Source: Pseudomonadota bacterium (GTDB lineage Bacteria; Desulfobacterota; Desulfovibrionia; Desulfovibrionales; Desulfomicrobiaceae). Taken from it: 64,000 bases of DNA. Below, piece after piece: positions 52,412-61,532 of the stretch. The position numbers were made by a program, and so were the translations under genes. The number at the start of each line of letters is the position of its first letter. Positions within the stretch are counted from its first letter, which is position 1. The stretch spans positions 124,001 to 188,000 of the forward strand of contig JAHIQM010000020.1 in the NCBI GenBank assembly GCA_018902545.1, read 5' to 3'. The notes under the pieces are model-generated. The model saw only the letters and a list, made by a program, of their open reading frames with translations. It searched no databases and was not told the DNA's origin.

Positions 52412-52999
52412 CTACTGCTTCGGGGGCAGAAGCTCTTCGTACCTGCCCTGATCATCCGTGTCCGCGTTGCGGATGGTCGTGACGATCTGTTCGAGCTGCC
52501 CTTCGCTGATCAGGTGCTGGGAATGGAGCCAATGAAATTTGCGGATTTCCTCTTCGGGATCGTTGGCAAAGTTGATGTTACCATACCAGTCGAGGAGCTG
52601 CTTTTTTCTGCGGTCCCGGATTGCGTCCATGATGAGTTCGTAATTTTTATCGTGCAGCAGGGCGATTTCGCCCGCGTCGGAGCTCAGTGAAGTGAGTTCG
52701 ATTTTGGCCAGGGCATGGAAGAGAAGACAGGCCAGGCCAGGGATGAGAAAAATGACCCCGAGAAGATCGCCGTGAGCCAGAGCGTATCCCGTCTGAGCCA
52801 GTCCCCACGCCGAAAGCAGGATACCCCCGTTGAACAGCGTGCCGTTTCTTTCAGTGGTCTGGCGCGGGTCCATGCCAATGGACCCGTATGGGAGTTGGAA
52901 GGAGTGCGAGCCGTAGGCGTCGGACCTGGTGTAGGTCAGTGTCTCGGGTTCGAACTCGAAGGAAATGGTATGTGAAAAACGTTGCTGGGTGATGAGCAT
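52412..52999 (-). CDS. Hypothetical membrane protein
   Basis: 195 residues from the ATG at 52999. Residues about 50-90 hold two hydrophobic segments (LFNGGILLSAWGLAQTGYAL; LLGVIFLIPGLACLLFHALA) between soluble ends. The N-terminal 45 residues look like beta strands (SHTISFEFEPETLTYTRS). The C-terminal half is charged and helical, ending QLEQIVTTIRNADTDD. I do not recognise a family. It lies downstream of tRNA-Phe on the same strand, after its terminator. Confidence 0.6.
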   Translation of the reverse strand: MLITQQRFSHTISFEFEPETLTYTRSDAYGSHSFQLPYGSIGMDPRQTTERNGTLFNGGILLSAWGLAQTGYALAHGDLLGVIFLIPGLACLLFHALAKIELTSLSSDAGEIALLHDKNYELIMDAIRDRRKKQLLDWYGNINFANDPEEEIRKFHWLHSQHLISEGQLEQIVTTIRNADTDDQGRYEELLPPKQ

Positions 53000-53155
53000 G
53001 GACAAGACTCTCCTCATTCAAGACCGGTGCGTCAGTTCATGGGTAGGTGCTGTAAGGCTGTTTCGTCAAGATTTGCCGGACGCGGGCAAGGACGTTTGCG
53101 TGGTCGGCGGATGTCGTGGATCCGTCGGTGCCAGCCAAAGAGAAGCCCGGAAAAG

Positions 53156-53180
53156 AAAAAAGGCCGCATAACGCGACCTT
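53156..53180 (-). terminator. Terminator of tRNA-Phe
   Basis: On the minus strand AAGGTCGC and GCGGCCTT form an 8-bp stem (one U-G) with loop GTTAT, followed by TTTTTTC. It lies just past the tRNA 3' end. Confidence 0.75.
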
Positions 53181-53187
53181 GATTTCA

Positions 53188-53263
53188 TGGTGCCGGGGGA
53201 CAGAGTTGAACTGCCGACACGGGGATTTTCAGTCCCCTGCTCTACCGACTGAGCTACCCCGGC
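53188..53263 (-). tRNA. tRNA-Phe (anticodon GAA)
   Basis: 76 nt on the minus strand with encoded CCA. Acceptor GCCGGGG pairs with CCCCGGC. The anticodon stem GGGGA/TCCCC encloses CTGAAAA, giving anticodon GAA. The T arm reads GACAGAGTTGAACTC on the plus strand, an intact 5-bp stem. Confidence 0.95.
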
Positions 53264-53371
53264 TCAACGGAAGACCGTTAGTATGTAAATCGAAGTCCGT
53301 TGGCAACAAAAAAATGAACTCCCGGCGAGACGTTGCAGGTCCCATCCCATGCGGGGTTCTCCTGCACTTTT

Positions 53372-55273
53372 TCATCGGGGAATCCAGATGCGGAAAACGC
53401 TGCCTTGCTCAAGTTCGGAAACAGCCCCGATGCGTCCTCCGTGCTGGTCCACGGCCTTCTTGGCGATGAAGAGCCCAAGGCCAGTGCCGCGCGAACCTTT
53501 GGTGGAGAAGAAGACCGTGAAGAGCCGTGAAAGGGTCTCTTCCGTCATGCCGGACCCGTTATCCTCCACTTCGAAAAAAACACCGCTGGCGTCGGGGCGA
53601 GCCCGAAATTCCACGAAACAGCCCTGCTTTTTGGATTCTTTGCAGGCATCCACCGCGTTATCCAGGATATTGACCACTGCCGCGGCGAGGACGACTTCGT
53701 CGACCCTGAAATTGCCCAGGGACGGCGATATTTCAGTCCGGAAGTCGACGCCACATTCCTCGGCCTTGGGGCGCACAGCCTCGACAACGTGTTCCACAAG
53801 CTGACTGGCCGGGATTTCGCGCAATTGCAGCTCGCGCTTCTTGGCGTAGAAGAGGATATCAAGGACCATGGTCCGGATGCGGGCCACAAGTTCCGTGACC
53901 TTGCTCCACCCGGCCTGGACTTTCTCTTGGTCGCCAGTGTTGAAGCCGGAATTCATCTTGTACACGCCTGCGTCCAGGGCCGTGAGCAGTCCTTTGATCC
54001 CGTGGGAGAGGGATGCGATGAGCATGCCCAGAGAGGCGAGATGGTCCTGCATGCGGATGAATTCGGTGATGTCCGTGGCCATCTCCATGACCGCCTCGAT
54101 TTCCCCTGCGGCGTTGCGGATGGGGGCGGTCCAGACCACGACGTTGACGGGGTCGCCGGTCTTGCCGCGGACAGTCAGTTCCGAGCGGTGGGATTGCCCG
54201 TCCTCGAAGGTCTTGAGTGTCGGGCAACCGAAGCAGGGGCGTGCATTGTTCGAGTATGCCTGGTAGCACATTTTCCCAGGCTCGAAGGCGAACTCCTGTC
54301 TGTAGCGACGATTGGCGGCCTGGAGTCGCAGGTGACGGTCAACAACGGTGATGTAACAGGGGGCGTCGTCGAAAAGCTGCTGGTAGCGATGCCGGGAAGT
54401 TCTTAGTTCGTCCTGTAGACGCTGAATTTCGCTGGATTCGACGATAAGTTCCAGTACGAGATCGATCTGGCCCGTTGCACTGCGAATGGGAGCGGTGTGG
54501 ACAGTTACGGCGCACAGGGCGTCATCTGGCCCGAAAACACCCTCCTGGCTTCTGACGCCCCGGCCGGTCAGCAAAGTTCTGGCCACGGGGCTGTCCTGTC
54601 CGCCTCGGGAGTGTATGGGATAAATGGAGTATCCCGGATCGCCGACGCTTAATTCCATGCGTTCGAGATACGCCGAGTTGGCCGAGATGATCCGCTGCTC
54701 CGGATCTTGAATGGAGATCATGCAGGGCAGGGCGTTGAGGAGTCCAAGGTCACCCTCGACTTCTCCGGACAGGCCGCCGATGAGTTGCGACATGCCGTCT
54801 ACGGCCTGCTGGGCGATGTTCCGGCGTTCGATGTTCACCAGCTTGTCGGCCTGTTCGCGGACCAGGACCTCCAGGTTCTCGGTGTATTCGCGCATGCGCT
54901 CCCGTAGCGTGATTTTTTCCTCGGCGCGTTTCAGTGAGATTTCAAGGAGTTCCGGACCGACCGGTTTGGAGATGAAATCGCAGGCATCGAGCCGCAATCC
55001 CTCGATGGCCACGTCCATGTCCCCGTGACCGGTGACAAGGATGACTTCGGTCTCAGGGCTCTCTGTTTTGATGGCGCGCAGCAGCTCGAGTCCGTCCATG
55101 CCAGGCATGCGGATGTCGGTGATGACGATGGGTGGCTTCTCACGGCGGAAAAGATCCAGCCCTTCATCGCCGTTGGCGGCCTCTAGCACCTCATAGCCAC
55201 AATCTTTGAGCGTGATTCCAACGACCTTGCGAATGCCCGGTTCGTCGTCCACAAAAAGTATTTTTTTCTGCAT
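53372..55273 (-). CDS. Receiver-PAS-PAS-histidine kinase
   Basis: 633 residues, cytoplasmic. Receiver domain 1-120 (phospho-Asp 53 in VITDIRMPGMDG, Lys 103). A coiled coil leads to two PAS domains (about 175-285 and 295-405). The second has CYQAY...PCFGCP: Cys 336, 347 and 350, spaced C-x10-C-x2-C. The kinase core has His 424 in SLSHGIKGLL, an unusual H box, and DNGSGMTEE and GSRGTGLGLFIAKK. Gene order around it (hypothetical-usp-REC-REC-kinase downstream of tmc genes) recalls the D. vulgaris DVU0258-0266 region. Last gene of the cluster; 298 bases separate it from the receiver gene upstream, so it may have its own promoter. Confidence 0.85.
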   Translation of the reverse strand: MQKKILFVDDEPGIRKVVGITLKDCGYEVLEAANGDEGLDLFRREKPPIVITDIRMPGMDGLELLRAIKTESPETEVILVTGHGDMDVAIEGLRLDACDFISKPVGPELLEISLKRAEEKITLRERMREYTENLEVLVREQADKLVNIERRNIAQQAVDGMSQLIGGLSGEVEGDLGLLNALPCMISIQDPEQRIISANSAYLERMELSVGDPGYSIYPIHSRGGQDSPVARTLLTGRGVRSQEGVFGPDDALCAVTVHTAPIRSATGQIDLVLELIVESSEIQRLQDELRTSRHRYQQLFDDAPCYITVVDRHLRLQAANRRYRQEFAFEPGKMCYQAYSNNARPCFGCPTLKTFEDGQSHRSELTVRGKTGDPVNVVVWTAPIRNAAGEIEAVMEMATDITEFIRMQDHLASLGMLIASLSHGIKGLLTALDAGVYKMNSGFNTGDQEKVQAGWSKVTELVARIRTMVLDILFYAKKRELQLREIPASQLVEHVVEAVRPKAEECGVDFRTEISPSLGNFRVDEVVLAAAVVNILDNAVDACKESKKQGCFVEFRARPDASGVFFEVEDNGSGMTEETLSRLFTVFFSTKGSRGTGLGLFIAKKAVDQHGGRIGAVSELEQGSVFRIWIPR

Positions 55274-55571
55274 CAGTCAAAGTCCCGGGGTGAGGTGTCT
55301 GTTGTTACGCACGGGCCTTCCGCCAGTTGCGGTTATCCGGAACTGGTATCCTCCGCGCGCCCAAAACGAGGGCCACCAAGGCCCCGTTGGGTTGCTAACG
55401 AGGGTTCGGTTTCGGCTCGTCGCAGACAGGCTCTGCTTCGAGGTTGCCCCAGGCGTCGTGAATTGAGCGCCTGCGCTCTTGCGTTGCGTTTGTCCTGCGC
55501 AACGGTCCGATGCCGGGTTTCGTCTCGCCGGGGCGATTATTGAGCAGCCTCCGAGAAAAGACAATCCAATC
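55274..55571. other. 298-base gap without a recognised gene
   Basis: Lies between a receiver gene and the receiver-PAS-kinase gene, both on the minus strand. GC-rich, no convincing ORF with a ribosome site, no clear terminator. It may hold a promoter for the kinase gene; I see no consensus box. Confidence 0.4.
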
Positions 55572-55931
55572 CTATGGTTTTCCGATGGTTTTTTCCACGA
55601 TGTCGATGACCTGCTCAGGATTGAAAGGCTTGTTCACCGTCGCAACGGCCTTGCGGATAGCCAGATGGATGCCGGACAAGCCGCTGATGACCACTACCGG
55701 CAGATCCTTGAATTCGGCCTTCTGGCTGAATTTGCGGTAGAAGCGCGGGCCCCATTCTTCGGGCATCTCCAGATCCAGGGTCACCAGATCGGGCTTTTCG
55801 TTTTCCATGACGGTCATGGCGTGTTCCCCGCCTTCGGCGGAGCATGTCGCGTAGCCGTGCTCCTGGAAAATGGAGACCAAATATTCAACAATAACGGGGT
55901 CGTCATCAACGACCATGATCTTCTTGGGCAT
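55572..55931 (-). CDS. Single-domain response regulator
   Basis: 119 residues from the ATG at 55931 (GAGGAGG eight bases upstream). Receiver only: KIMVVDDDPVIVEYL, phospho-Asp in LVTLDLEMPEEWG, Ser in VVISGLSG and Lys in TVNKPFNP. The phosphorylation-site loop DLEMPEE departs from the usual DxxMPxMDG. It starts 26 bases before the previous receiver gene ends, so the two are coupled. Confidence 0.87.
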   Translation of the reverse strand: MPKKIMVVDDDPVIVEYLVSIFQEHGYATCSAEGGEHAMTVMENEKPDLVTLDLEMPEEWGPRFYRKFSQKAEFKDLPVVVISGLSGIHLAIRKAVATVNKPFNPEQVIDIVEKTIGKP

Positions 55932-56391
55932 GGGAGTCCTCCTCGTGGTTCTGAGTGTCGCCCTGGTGACGGGCGTCTGTTTGGTCAAGGATTCTGTTGG
56001 CTTCGCGCAGGATTGCCTCCGCCGTTGGCGGTTTCTCTACGTATCCGTCGGCCGAGGCGATGTTTTCGTAACTCCCTGCCTGGACGGTAGTCATGGCGTG
56101 GGCGAACGTCGCGTCGTCGATGGCTGAGACGATCATGACTTTGGTCTTCGCCAGGTCAGGATCGCTCCGCAATTGTTGCAGCAATCGAATTCCGCCTTGT
56201 TCCGGCATCATAAGGTCGAGGCTCACCAGGTCGGGCCTGTTGGTCCGGATCCAGGCGAGCCCCTCCTTGCCGTTTTTCGCCGTGCCCACGGTGAACCCGT
56301 TGGATTCAAAGATGGCCTTGATGAACAGACGCAGATGCATTTCGTCATCAACGACCAGAATCAAAGGGCGGCGGGCGTTAGCGGCGGGCAT
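55906..56391 (-). CDS. Single-domain response regulator with charged tail
   Basis: 161 residues. Receiver: ILVVDDEMHLRLFI, phospho-Asp in LVSLDLMMPEQGG, Ser in MIVSAIDD, Lys in GYVEKPPT. The last 25 residues are rich in His, Asp and Glu (DARHQGDTQNHEEDSH), an odd hydrophilic tail whose coding bases overlap the next gene. No output domain. Starts six bases after the universal stress protein gene. Confidence 0.85.
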   Translation of the reverse strand: MPAANARRPLILVVDDEMHLRLFIKAIFESNGFTVGTAKNGKEGLAWIRTNRPDLVSLDLMMPEQGGIRLLQQLRSDPDLAKTKVMIVSAIDDATFAHAMTTVQAGSYENIASADGYVEKPPTAEAILREANRILDQTDARHQGDTQNHEEDSHAQEDHGR

Positions 56392-56397
56392 GGCCGT

Positions 56398-57339
56398 CTA
56401 CTCGTGAGCTCTGGACGAACCGTAGGGGCTCACGTCCACCTTGTCGGGGTGGTTGACGCTCAGGACCGGGCATGCCGAGCGCAGGATGACCTGTTCGATG
56501 GTGGTGCCGAGCATGGACTGTTCCGGGTCCACGTCACGGGTGTGGTGGGCCATGACGATCAGGTCGGCCTTGTTCTCGCGGGCGTACTTCAGAACCTCGA
56601 CATGCGGCGCGCCTTCACGCAAGGCAATGACATAGTTGTCGAAGTCACCCATGTTGGCGATGTACTTCTCCTCCACCTTTTCCTGCGCCGCCGCCAATTG
56701 CTTTTCGATGTAGGCCTGTCCTGTCTCCGTGTCGCCGCCCAGGTCCACGCAGTGGAAGATGTGCAGTTTGCAGCCGATATCATTGGCCACGTTGCGGGCG
56801 AACTGGAAGGCATAATTAGCGGGCTTGCTGAAGTCCGTGGCGATCACGATGTTGGCGAAATACGACCAGCAGGTCACGCAGGGACGACTGACCACAAGCA
56901 CGGGGCAGCGGGCGCTCTTGGCCACCTTCTGCATGGTGCTGCCGGCGATGACGCGGTGCCGCATGGCACCGACATCCTCGGGTCGGGTGTGCGCACCCAT
57001 GATGATGAGGCTGACGTCCTCCTTTCTTGCCTTGCGCAGGATTTCCGTGTGCGGCACGCCCGTGGCCGTCTCGTAGACGCAGGACGGGTGGTCCTTGGCC
57101 TGCTTTTCGTAATACTGCGTCATTTCCTCCTTTACGAGGCTGACGAGATTATCATCGACCTCGGTTTCCTCGCCGGTCCGCACGTCGCGGTAGGTCAACC
57201 CGAAGCCGCGGGTCGGCAGACCGAAGACATGAAAAACGTTGAGACGGGACTTGTTCTTGCGCGACAATTCAAATGCTACGCGCGCCGCATCGTCGCACGT
57301 TGCAGAAGCCGAGGTTGCGAATAAAATCTTCTCGAACAT
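56398..57339 (-). CDS. Tandem universal stress protein (UspA family)
   Basis: 313 residues with two Usp domains. The first begins MFEKILFATSASATCDDAAR and has SLIIMGAHTRPEDVG...GSTMQKVAKSARCPVLVV; the second begins NIVIATDFSKPANYAFQFAR and ends ADLIVMAHHTRD...GTTIEQVILRSACPVLSV. The second keeps a partial ATP-binding pattern; whether it binds nucleotide is unclear. AAGGAGG lies six bases before the ATG. Its place in a tmc/two-component cluster suggests a role in energy or redox stress (inference). Confidence 0.9.
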   Translation of the reverse strand: MFEKILFATSASATCDDAARVAFELSRKNKSRLNVFHVFGLPTRGFGLTYRDVRTGEETEVDDNLVSLVKEEMTQYYEKQAKDHPSCVYETATGVPHTEILRKARKEDVSLIIMGAHTRPEDVGAMRHRVIAGSTMQKVAKSARCPVLVVSRPCVTCWSYFANIVIATDFSKPANYAFQFARNVANDIGCKLHIFHCVDLGGDTETGQAYIEKQLAAAQEKVEEKYIANMGDFDNYVIALREGAPHVEVLKYARENKADLIVMAHHTRDVDPEQSMLGTTIEQVILRSACPVLSVNHPDKVDVSPYGSSRAHE

Positions 57340-57342
57340 AAA

Positions 57343-57822
57343 CTACCTCCTTAGCGCACATTCCTGTGGTGCGCCATGAAATGCGAGTTGCCAAATAACG
57401 CCATCGATAAAGTCAAAAAGTGTGCATACTGTTTCGAATCGGAACGAGTGCACGTTGTCCCCGAAGACCACGTGCCTGAGTTCTCCGAGGCGCAGCGGGA
57501 TATCCAGCAGGTTTTCCACCTGCCAGCCGCGGATCTCTTCATCGTCGTTCTCTCCCATGCATCCGCGCAGGATGTGGTAGACTTCGAGTCTGGGAGGTTC
57601 GGGTGCGCCGATAATTTCTACCACCCGGGAAAATTCCAGCCGGTCGAGTCCCATCGCGGCCCCTTCCTCCGAGTCGGTGCACGGGAAGGCCGCCAGATTG
57701 GGTGCGAAGCCGGAAAGCCGCTGCAAGTCGGGGTAGCGGTTCAGCAGACGGATGAGCCCTCGCAAAGTGAATCCGTCTTCCAGTCTGAGTCGGGAGGCGA
57801 GCACCGCAAGAGCATCGGTCAT
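57343..57822 (-). CDS. Hypothetical protein of the tmc-linked cluster
   Basis: 159 residues from the ATG at 57822, preferred because GGGAGG lies six bases upstream. An earlier in-frame ATG at 57879 would add 19 residues but lacks a ribosome site. Soluble, no signal peptide. Recognisable text includes LRGLIRLLNRYPDLQRLSGF, PRLEVYHILRGCMGE and the aromatic C-terminal part FDFIDGVIWQLAFHG. No family name known to me. Its position before the stress-protein gene, three bases away, matches a conserved gene order near tmc genes in Desulfovibrio (from memory). Confidence 0.7.
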   Translation of the reverse strand: MTDALAVLASRLRLEDGFTLRGLIRLLNRYPDLQRLSGFAPNLAAFPCTDSEEGAAMGLDRLEFSRVVEIIGAPEPPRLEVYHILRGCMGENDDEEIRGWQVENLLDIPLRLGELRHVVFGDNVHSFRFETVCTLFDFIDGVIWQLAFHGAPQECALRR

Positions 57823-57879
57823 TAATTCCTCCCGATGGCTTACAAGTTCTCCCGACTTTTTCAGTATGACTTTATTCAT

Positions 57880-57998
57880 GTGGGCTACTTTTGAATATTG
57901 AATGATTATTAATTATGCACAACTTTATAAATTCCATATGTTTTAATATGCTTCAGGTCAATGCCTACTGCAAAATAAACAGGCTAAATTAAATCATA
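57880..57998 (-). promoter_or_regulatory. AT-rich gap, likely promoter for the hypothetical-usp-receiver genes
   Basis: These 119 bases are strikingly AT-rich compared with the GC-rich surroundings. On the minus strand TTGACC is followed after 17 bases by TATGGA. The composition suggests a promoter region separating the kinase genes from the stress-protein transcript. Confidence 0.35.
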
Positions 57999-59156
57999 CT
58001 ATGTAAATTTATTATCATACTGACGTGGTATGGTAATTTTGAATTCACTGCCTGCTCCCTGCGAACTTTGCACATCGATGAAGCCGCCGTGAGCCTGTAC
58101 TGTTTTTTTCACGGCCACCAGGCCAAGCCCGGATCCATTGTTGCCTTTCGTGCTGAAAAATGCGTTGAAAAGTTGGGGAAGAGTGTTTTCGTCAATGCCG
58201 CAGCCGTTGTCCTTGACCAGGTAAGAAATCCCATCCGAAGATTTCCCAACCTGAACAAGCACGGACCCACCCGGCGTTTCCGGGCTGAACCCGGCGGCGC
58301 TGCAGGCGTCAAGGGCATTGCTTACCAGATCCATCAGGCAGCGGTGTACGGCCTCGGCGTCGAGATCGACCAGGGGAAGCTTGTCGTGCGTCTCAAGGCG
58401 CAGTTCGACGCCTCGCTCTGCAGCTTTGACCTGAAAGAGTTCAACAACCTGGCGAGCCGGAAGGGCGGGGTCGGTGGGACAGGGGTGCAGCTCTTCGACC
58501 CGGGCGAAGCGAAGCATGTCCAGGGACAGATTCTTGAGTTTGTGCACATTGGCTTCGAGCATTTCCCACCCCTGTTCCAGGTAATCCCGGTGGTCGGTGT
58601 CGAGGCCCTGGCGCAAAAGAAACAGGCTGCCCTCAAGTCCGCTGGCCATGTTCTTGATGGAGTGCGAAAGGCCGGCCACGGTCTGGCCGATGGTTGCCAG
58701 TCTTTCTGCGGTCAGGAGTTCGCGCGTCTTCTGCTCGACCAACTCCTGGAGGTGTTCCGTGTGCTCGCGGATGGCCCGGCGCATGGTCCAGCGTTCCTTG
58801 GCCCTGGCCAGGGCGATGTCCAGGGCGTCGTCATGGATGGGCTTTGTAACGAAATCCGCGGCGTCGAGTTTGATGCCCTGAATGGCCAGGTCCAGATCGC
58901 CGTGGCCGGTCATGAGCACCACTTCGGTCTCGGGTTTGATTTCCTTCAAGACTTTCAACAGTTCCAGCCCATCCATTCCGGGCATCTTGATATCTGTCAG
59001 GACAATGGGAAAATCGCTTTGGCGAAACAAGCCCAGGGCTTCCTCCGCGCTCGCGGCCGCGCACACGTTCCAGCCTGCGTCCGCAAGCGTCAGGCCGAGG
59101 ATCTTGCGGATGCCTTCCTCGTCGTCGATGAGCAGCAGCGAGAAGTGTGCATTCAT
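57999..59156 (-). CDS. Receiver-histidine kinase hybrid
   Basis: 385 residues from the ATG at 59156 (GAGGAGGGG upstream; overlaps the preceding stop). Receiver with LLLIDDEEGIRKIL, phospho-Asp 55 in VLTDIKMPGMDG and Lys in DFVTKPI. After a coiled coil (115-150) the kinase core has His 165 in AGLSHSIKNMASG, N box DLVSNALDACSAAGF, DNGCGIDENT and NGSGLGLVAVKK. The SH-x-IK H box is the same type as in the receiver-PAS-kinase at the end of the cluster. Probably the phosphorelay partner of the haem-motif kinase encoded just upstream. Confidence 0.87.
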   Translation of the reverse strand: MNAHFSLLLIDDEEGIRKILGLTLADAGWNVCAAASAEEALGLFRQSDFPIVLTDIKMPGMDGLELLKVLKEIKPETEVVLMTGHGDLDLAIQGIKLDAADFVTKPIHDDALDIALARAKERWTMRRAIREHTEHLQELVEQKTRELLTAERLATIGQTVAGLSHSIKNMASGLEGSLFLLRQGLDTDHRDYLEQGWEMLEANVHKLKNLSLDMLRFARVEELHPCPTDPALPARQVVELFQVKAAERGVELRLETHDKLPLVDLDAEAVHRCLMDLVSNALDACSAAGFSPETPGGSVLVQVGKSSDGISYLVKDNGCGIDENTLPQLFNAFFSTKGNNGSGLGLVAVKKTVQAHGGFIDVQSSQGAGSEFKITIPRQYDNKFT

Positions 59157-61459
59157 AAGTGCCCCTCCTCCTCGTGTGTAGCTATGGGCAGCGAGATGAC
59201 GAATCGCGTGCCCTTGCCAGGTTCCGAATCCACAGTGATGGTGCCCCCGCAATCCTGGATGATGCCGTAGCTGATGGAGAGGCCAAGGCCCGTGCCCTTG
59301 CCTACGCGTTTGGTGGTGAAAAAGGGTTCGAAAATCTTATTGCGCACACCCGTAGGGATGCCGCAACCCGTGTCGATGATTTCCACCACGACGTTGCCGT
59401 TGTTCACATAGGTCTTGAGGGTGATGTGCTTTGGGGCAGACTGGGGGGCGTCGGTTTCCGCAGCTTTGGCCGCTGTCCACTTCTCTTCGATGGCGTCGCG
59501 GGCGTTGATGAGCATGTTGATGAAGACCTGCTCTAGCCTGCTCGCGTCGGCCTGGACCAGAGGCAGGTCGGGTGTGAAGTACTGCAGCACTTCGATCTCG
59601 CGCAGTTTCAATTGCTGGATGAAAATATCAAGGGCGCGCTTGAGGATCTCTGTCATGTCCACAGGCTCGAGCTTCATGTCCGGCTTGCGCCCGAATTCGC
59701 GCAAGTGATTGATGATTTTGGACGCGCGGTCCACATGGCTCTCGATTTCAGAACTCAGCGTGTTCAGGATGTCCCGGTCGAGATCCTCTTCGCGGGTGAT
59801 TTTTCGCCGAATGAAGCTAGCGGCCGTCTTGATGACGGACAGAGGCTGGTTCAGTTCGTGGGCCATGCCGGTGGCCATTTCGCCCAGGGTGGCCATTTTC
59901 GAGGCCTGGATGAGATGCTGTTCGGCTTCAAGGCGCTTGGTCATGTCACTGGTAGTCACGAGCAGAACTTTTTGGCCGCTGAACTCCGAGGGCGAAACGC
60001 GTACGGTGACGAAAAGTCGCCTGCCGTCCTTGGTCACATGGATGACTCGGTTGTGCAGGCTTTTGCTGGAAATCATCAGCCGAAACGCCTCCTGGTCGTC
60101 CTCGCGGTAAAGGTCCATGAAGTTGCGACCGACGATCTCGTCCTTGTCAAAACCGTAGACGGTTTTGACGGACTCGTTGCAGTCCAGGATGAGCAGATCG
60201 CTTGCCTGCAACACGAAGACCGGATTGGGAATGTTGCGGAAGATTGCCTGGTATTTTTTCTCGCTTCTTTCGAGATCGGCTTCGAGTTGCTTGCGGCTGG
60301 TAATATCCAGGCACATCTCCATGGCCGCCACGATCTCCCCTTCGGAGTTCTTGATGGGTGAACTGGTCACCAGCCAATGGCGGATTTCCCCGTTGGCGTC
60401 GAAACCGGACTCCTCGCTGGTGTAGGATTTTCCGGTTTTGAAAGTGTTTTCCACAGGGCATTGCGGACATTTGCTCATCCTGCCCTTGTAGGCGTGGTAG
60501 CAGGTGTCGCCAGGGGTCGGACGGAACTTGTTCCAGAACTCCTGATTGTACCGCAGCAGCCTGAAATCGCGGTCCTGGACGGTAATGATGCAGGGCACCA
60601 GGGAGAAAAGAGTCTGGTACTCGTCGCGTTGTCGGTTCATTTCAACCTGATTTTCGCTGATATTTCTCCCCATGCGTTCGATGGTGTGTACCAGGGTGCC
60701 CATCTCGTCGGGCTGATCGATATCGATGCGCGTGCAGTGGCCGCCTTCCGCGATAAGCTGCGCGCCAGCAATGAGCTTGCGGATTGGGCGCAGCACGAAG
60801 CGGCGCATGAATATGAAGATGGCCAGCCCCGTGAGGGCGAGCACGATGAGGGTGAAGGCGATGCTGCGGTTTCTGAAGGCGATGGTCTCGCGCTCCGTCG
60901 ATTCCAGGGACAGGACTACGTCGATGGCGCCCAGAACCCTGTCCTCTACGGGGTGGAAATGGCATCCGGCTTCGCAGCCGGGTTCATTGAGAACCGGAGT
61001 GATGATGCCGAGCATTTTCTGCCCGTCCTGCCCGGTGAAGATGCGCGTGCGCGCTTCGAGGGTGACCTCCTCTGGTGGCGGGGTGTGCTGGTGGCAGGCC
61101 TGACAGGCCTGGCTCTCGATATCCGCCTTTGATTCCAGTTCCTGATGGTTGTTGGAAAACTTGATCGTACCGCCGCCGTCATAAATGCGCAGGATCCGGA
61201 TGCCTTCCTGCATGCCGATATTGGTGATGATGTGGTCCAGGTCGTCGCGGGAATTGAGCATCATCGCATAGCGGGTGCCGAGCTTTATGGTCGTGCCCAG
61301 ACGGTCCACCTCTTCCACCGCGTAGCGCATGAGGACGGATTCCTGGTGGATGATGGCGAAGTAGGACAGGGCCGCCACGCTCGACACCAGGGACAGCCCG
61401 GCGGTCAGGATGAGCTTCAGGCTCAGGCTTTTATTGATGAAGGCCCACGGATTATTCAT
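59153..61459 (-). CDS. Membrane sensor kinase with putative c-type haem periplasmic domain
   Basis: 768 residues. Membrane helix near 15-36, periplasmic domain to about 199, second helix 200-219 ([17 protein letters not shown]), HAMP, then two PAS domains and a kinase core with His 534 ([13 protein letters not shown]), N box [21 protein letters not shown] and [13 protein letters not shown]. The periplasmic part has CQACH (119-123), a canonical haem c motif, and CEAGCH (162-167), a CxxxCH variant. The first PAS has Cys 320, 331 and 334 (C-x10-C-x2-C). Lies directly after tmcA, so it may sense periplasmic redox state. A strong stem-loop separates them. Confidence 0.85.
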   Translation of the reverse strand: MNNPWAFINKSLSLKLILTAGLSLVSSVAALSYFAIIHQESVLMRYAVEEVDRLGTTIKLGTRYAMMLNSRDDLDHIITNIGMQEGIRILRIYDGGGTIKFSNNHQELESKADIESQACQACHQHTPPPEEVTLEARTRIFTGQDGQKMLGIITPVLNEPGCEAGCHFHPVEDRVLGAIDVVLSLESTERETIAFRNRSIAFTLIVLALTGLAIFIFMRRFVLRPIRKLIAGAQLIAEGGHCTRIDIDQPDEMGTLVHTIERMGRNISENQVEMNRQRDEYQTLFSLVPCIITVQDRDFRLLRYNQEFWNKFRPTPGDTCYHAYKGRMSKCPQCPVENTFKTGKSYTSEESGFDANGEIRHWLVTSSPIKNSEGEIVAAMEMCLDITSRKQLEADLERSEKKYQAIFRNIPNPVFVLQASDLLILDCNESVKTVYGFDKDEIVGRNFMDLYREDDQEAFRLMISSKSLHNRVIHVTKDGRRLFVTVRVSPSEFSGQKVLLVTTSDMTKRLEAEQHLIQASKMATLGEMATGMAHELNQPLSVIKTAASFIRRKITREEDLDRDILNTLSSEIESHVDRASKIINHLREFGRKPDMKLEPVDMTEILKRALDIFIQQLKLREIEVLQYFTPDLPLVQADASRLEQVFINMLINARDAIEEKWTAAKAAETDAPQSAPKHITLKTYVNNGNVVVEIIDTGCGIPTGVRNKIFEPFFTTKRVGKGTGLGLSISYGIIQDCGGTITVDSEPGKGTRFVISLPIATHEEEGHL

Positions 61460-61478
61460 GAAAGTCCCTTGAAGGCTA

Positions 61479-61525
61479 TGCGCCCGGCCACGGACGGCCT
61501 TTTCCGCGAAGACCGTCCGGGCGCA
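61479..61525 (-). other. Long GC-rich stem-loop between tmcA and the sensor kinase gene
   Basis: TGCGCCCGG (61525-61517) and CCGGGCGCA (61487-61479) pair perfectly, with further ACGG/CCGT pairing inside. No T run follows. It probably stabilises the tmc mRNA 3' end or partly stops transcription, letting the cytochrome be made in excess of the kinase. Confidence 0.55.
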
Positions 61526-61532
61526 GGGGTAG

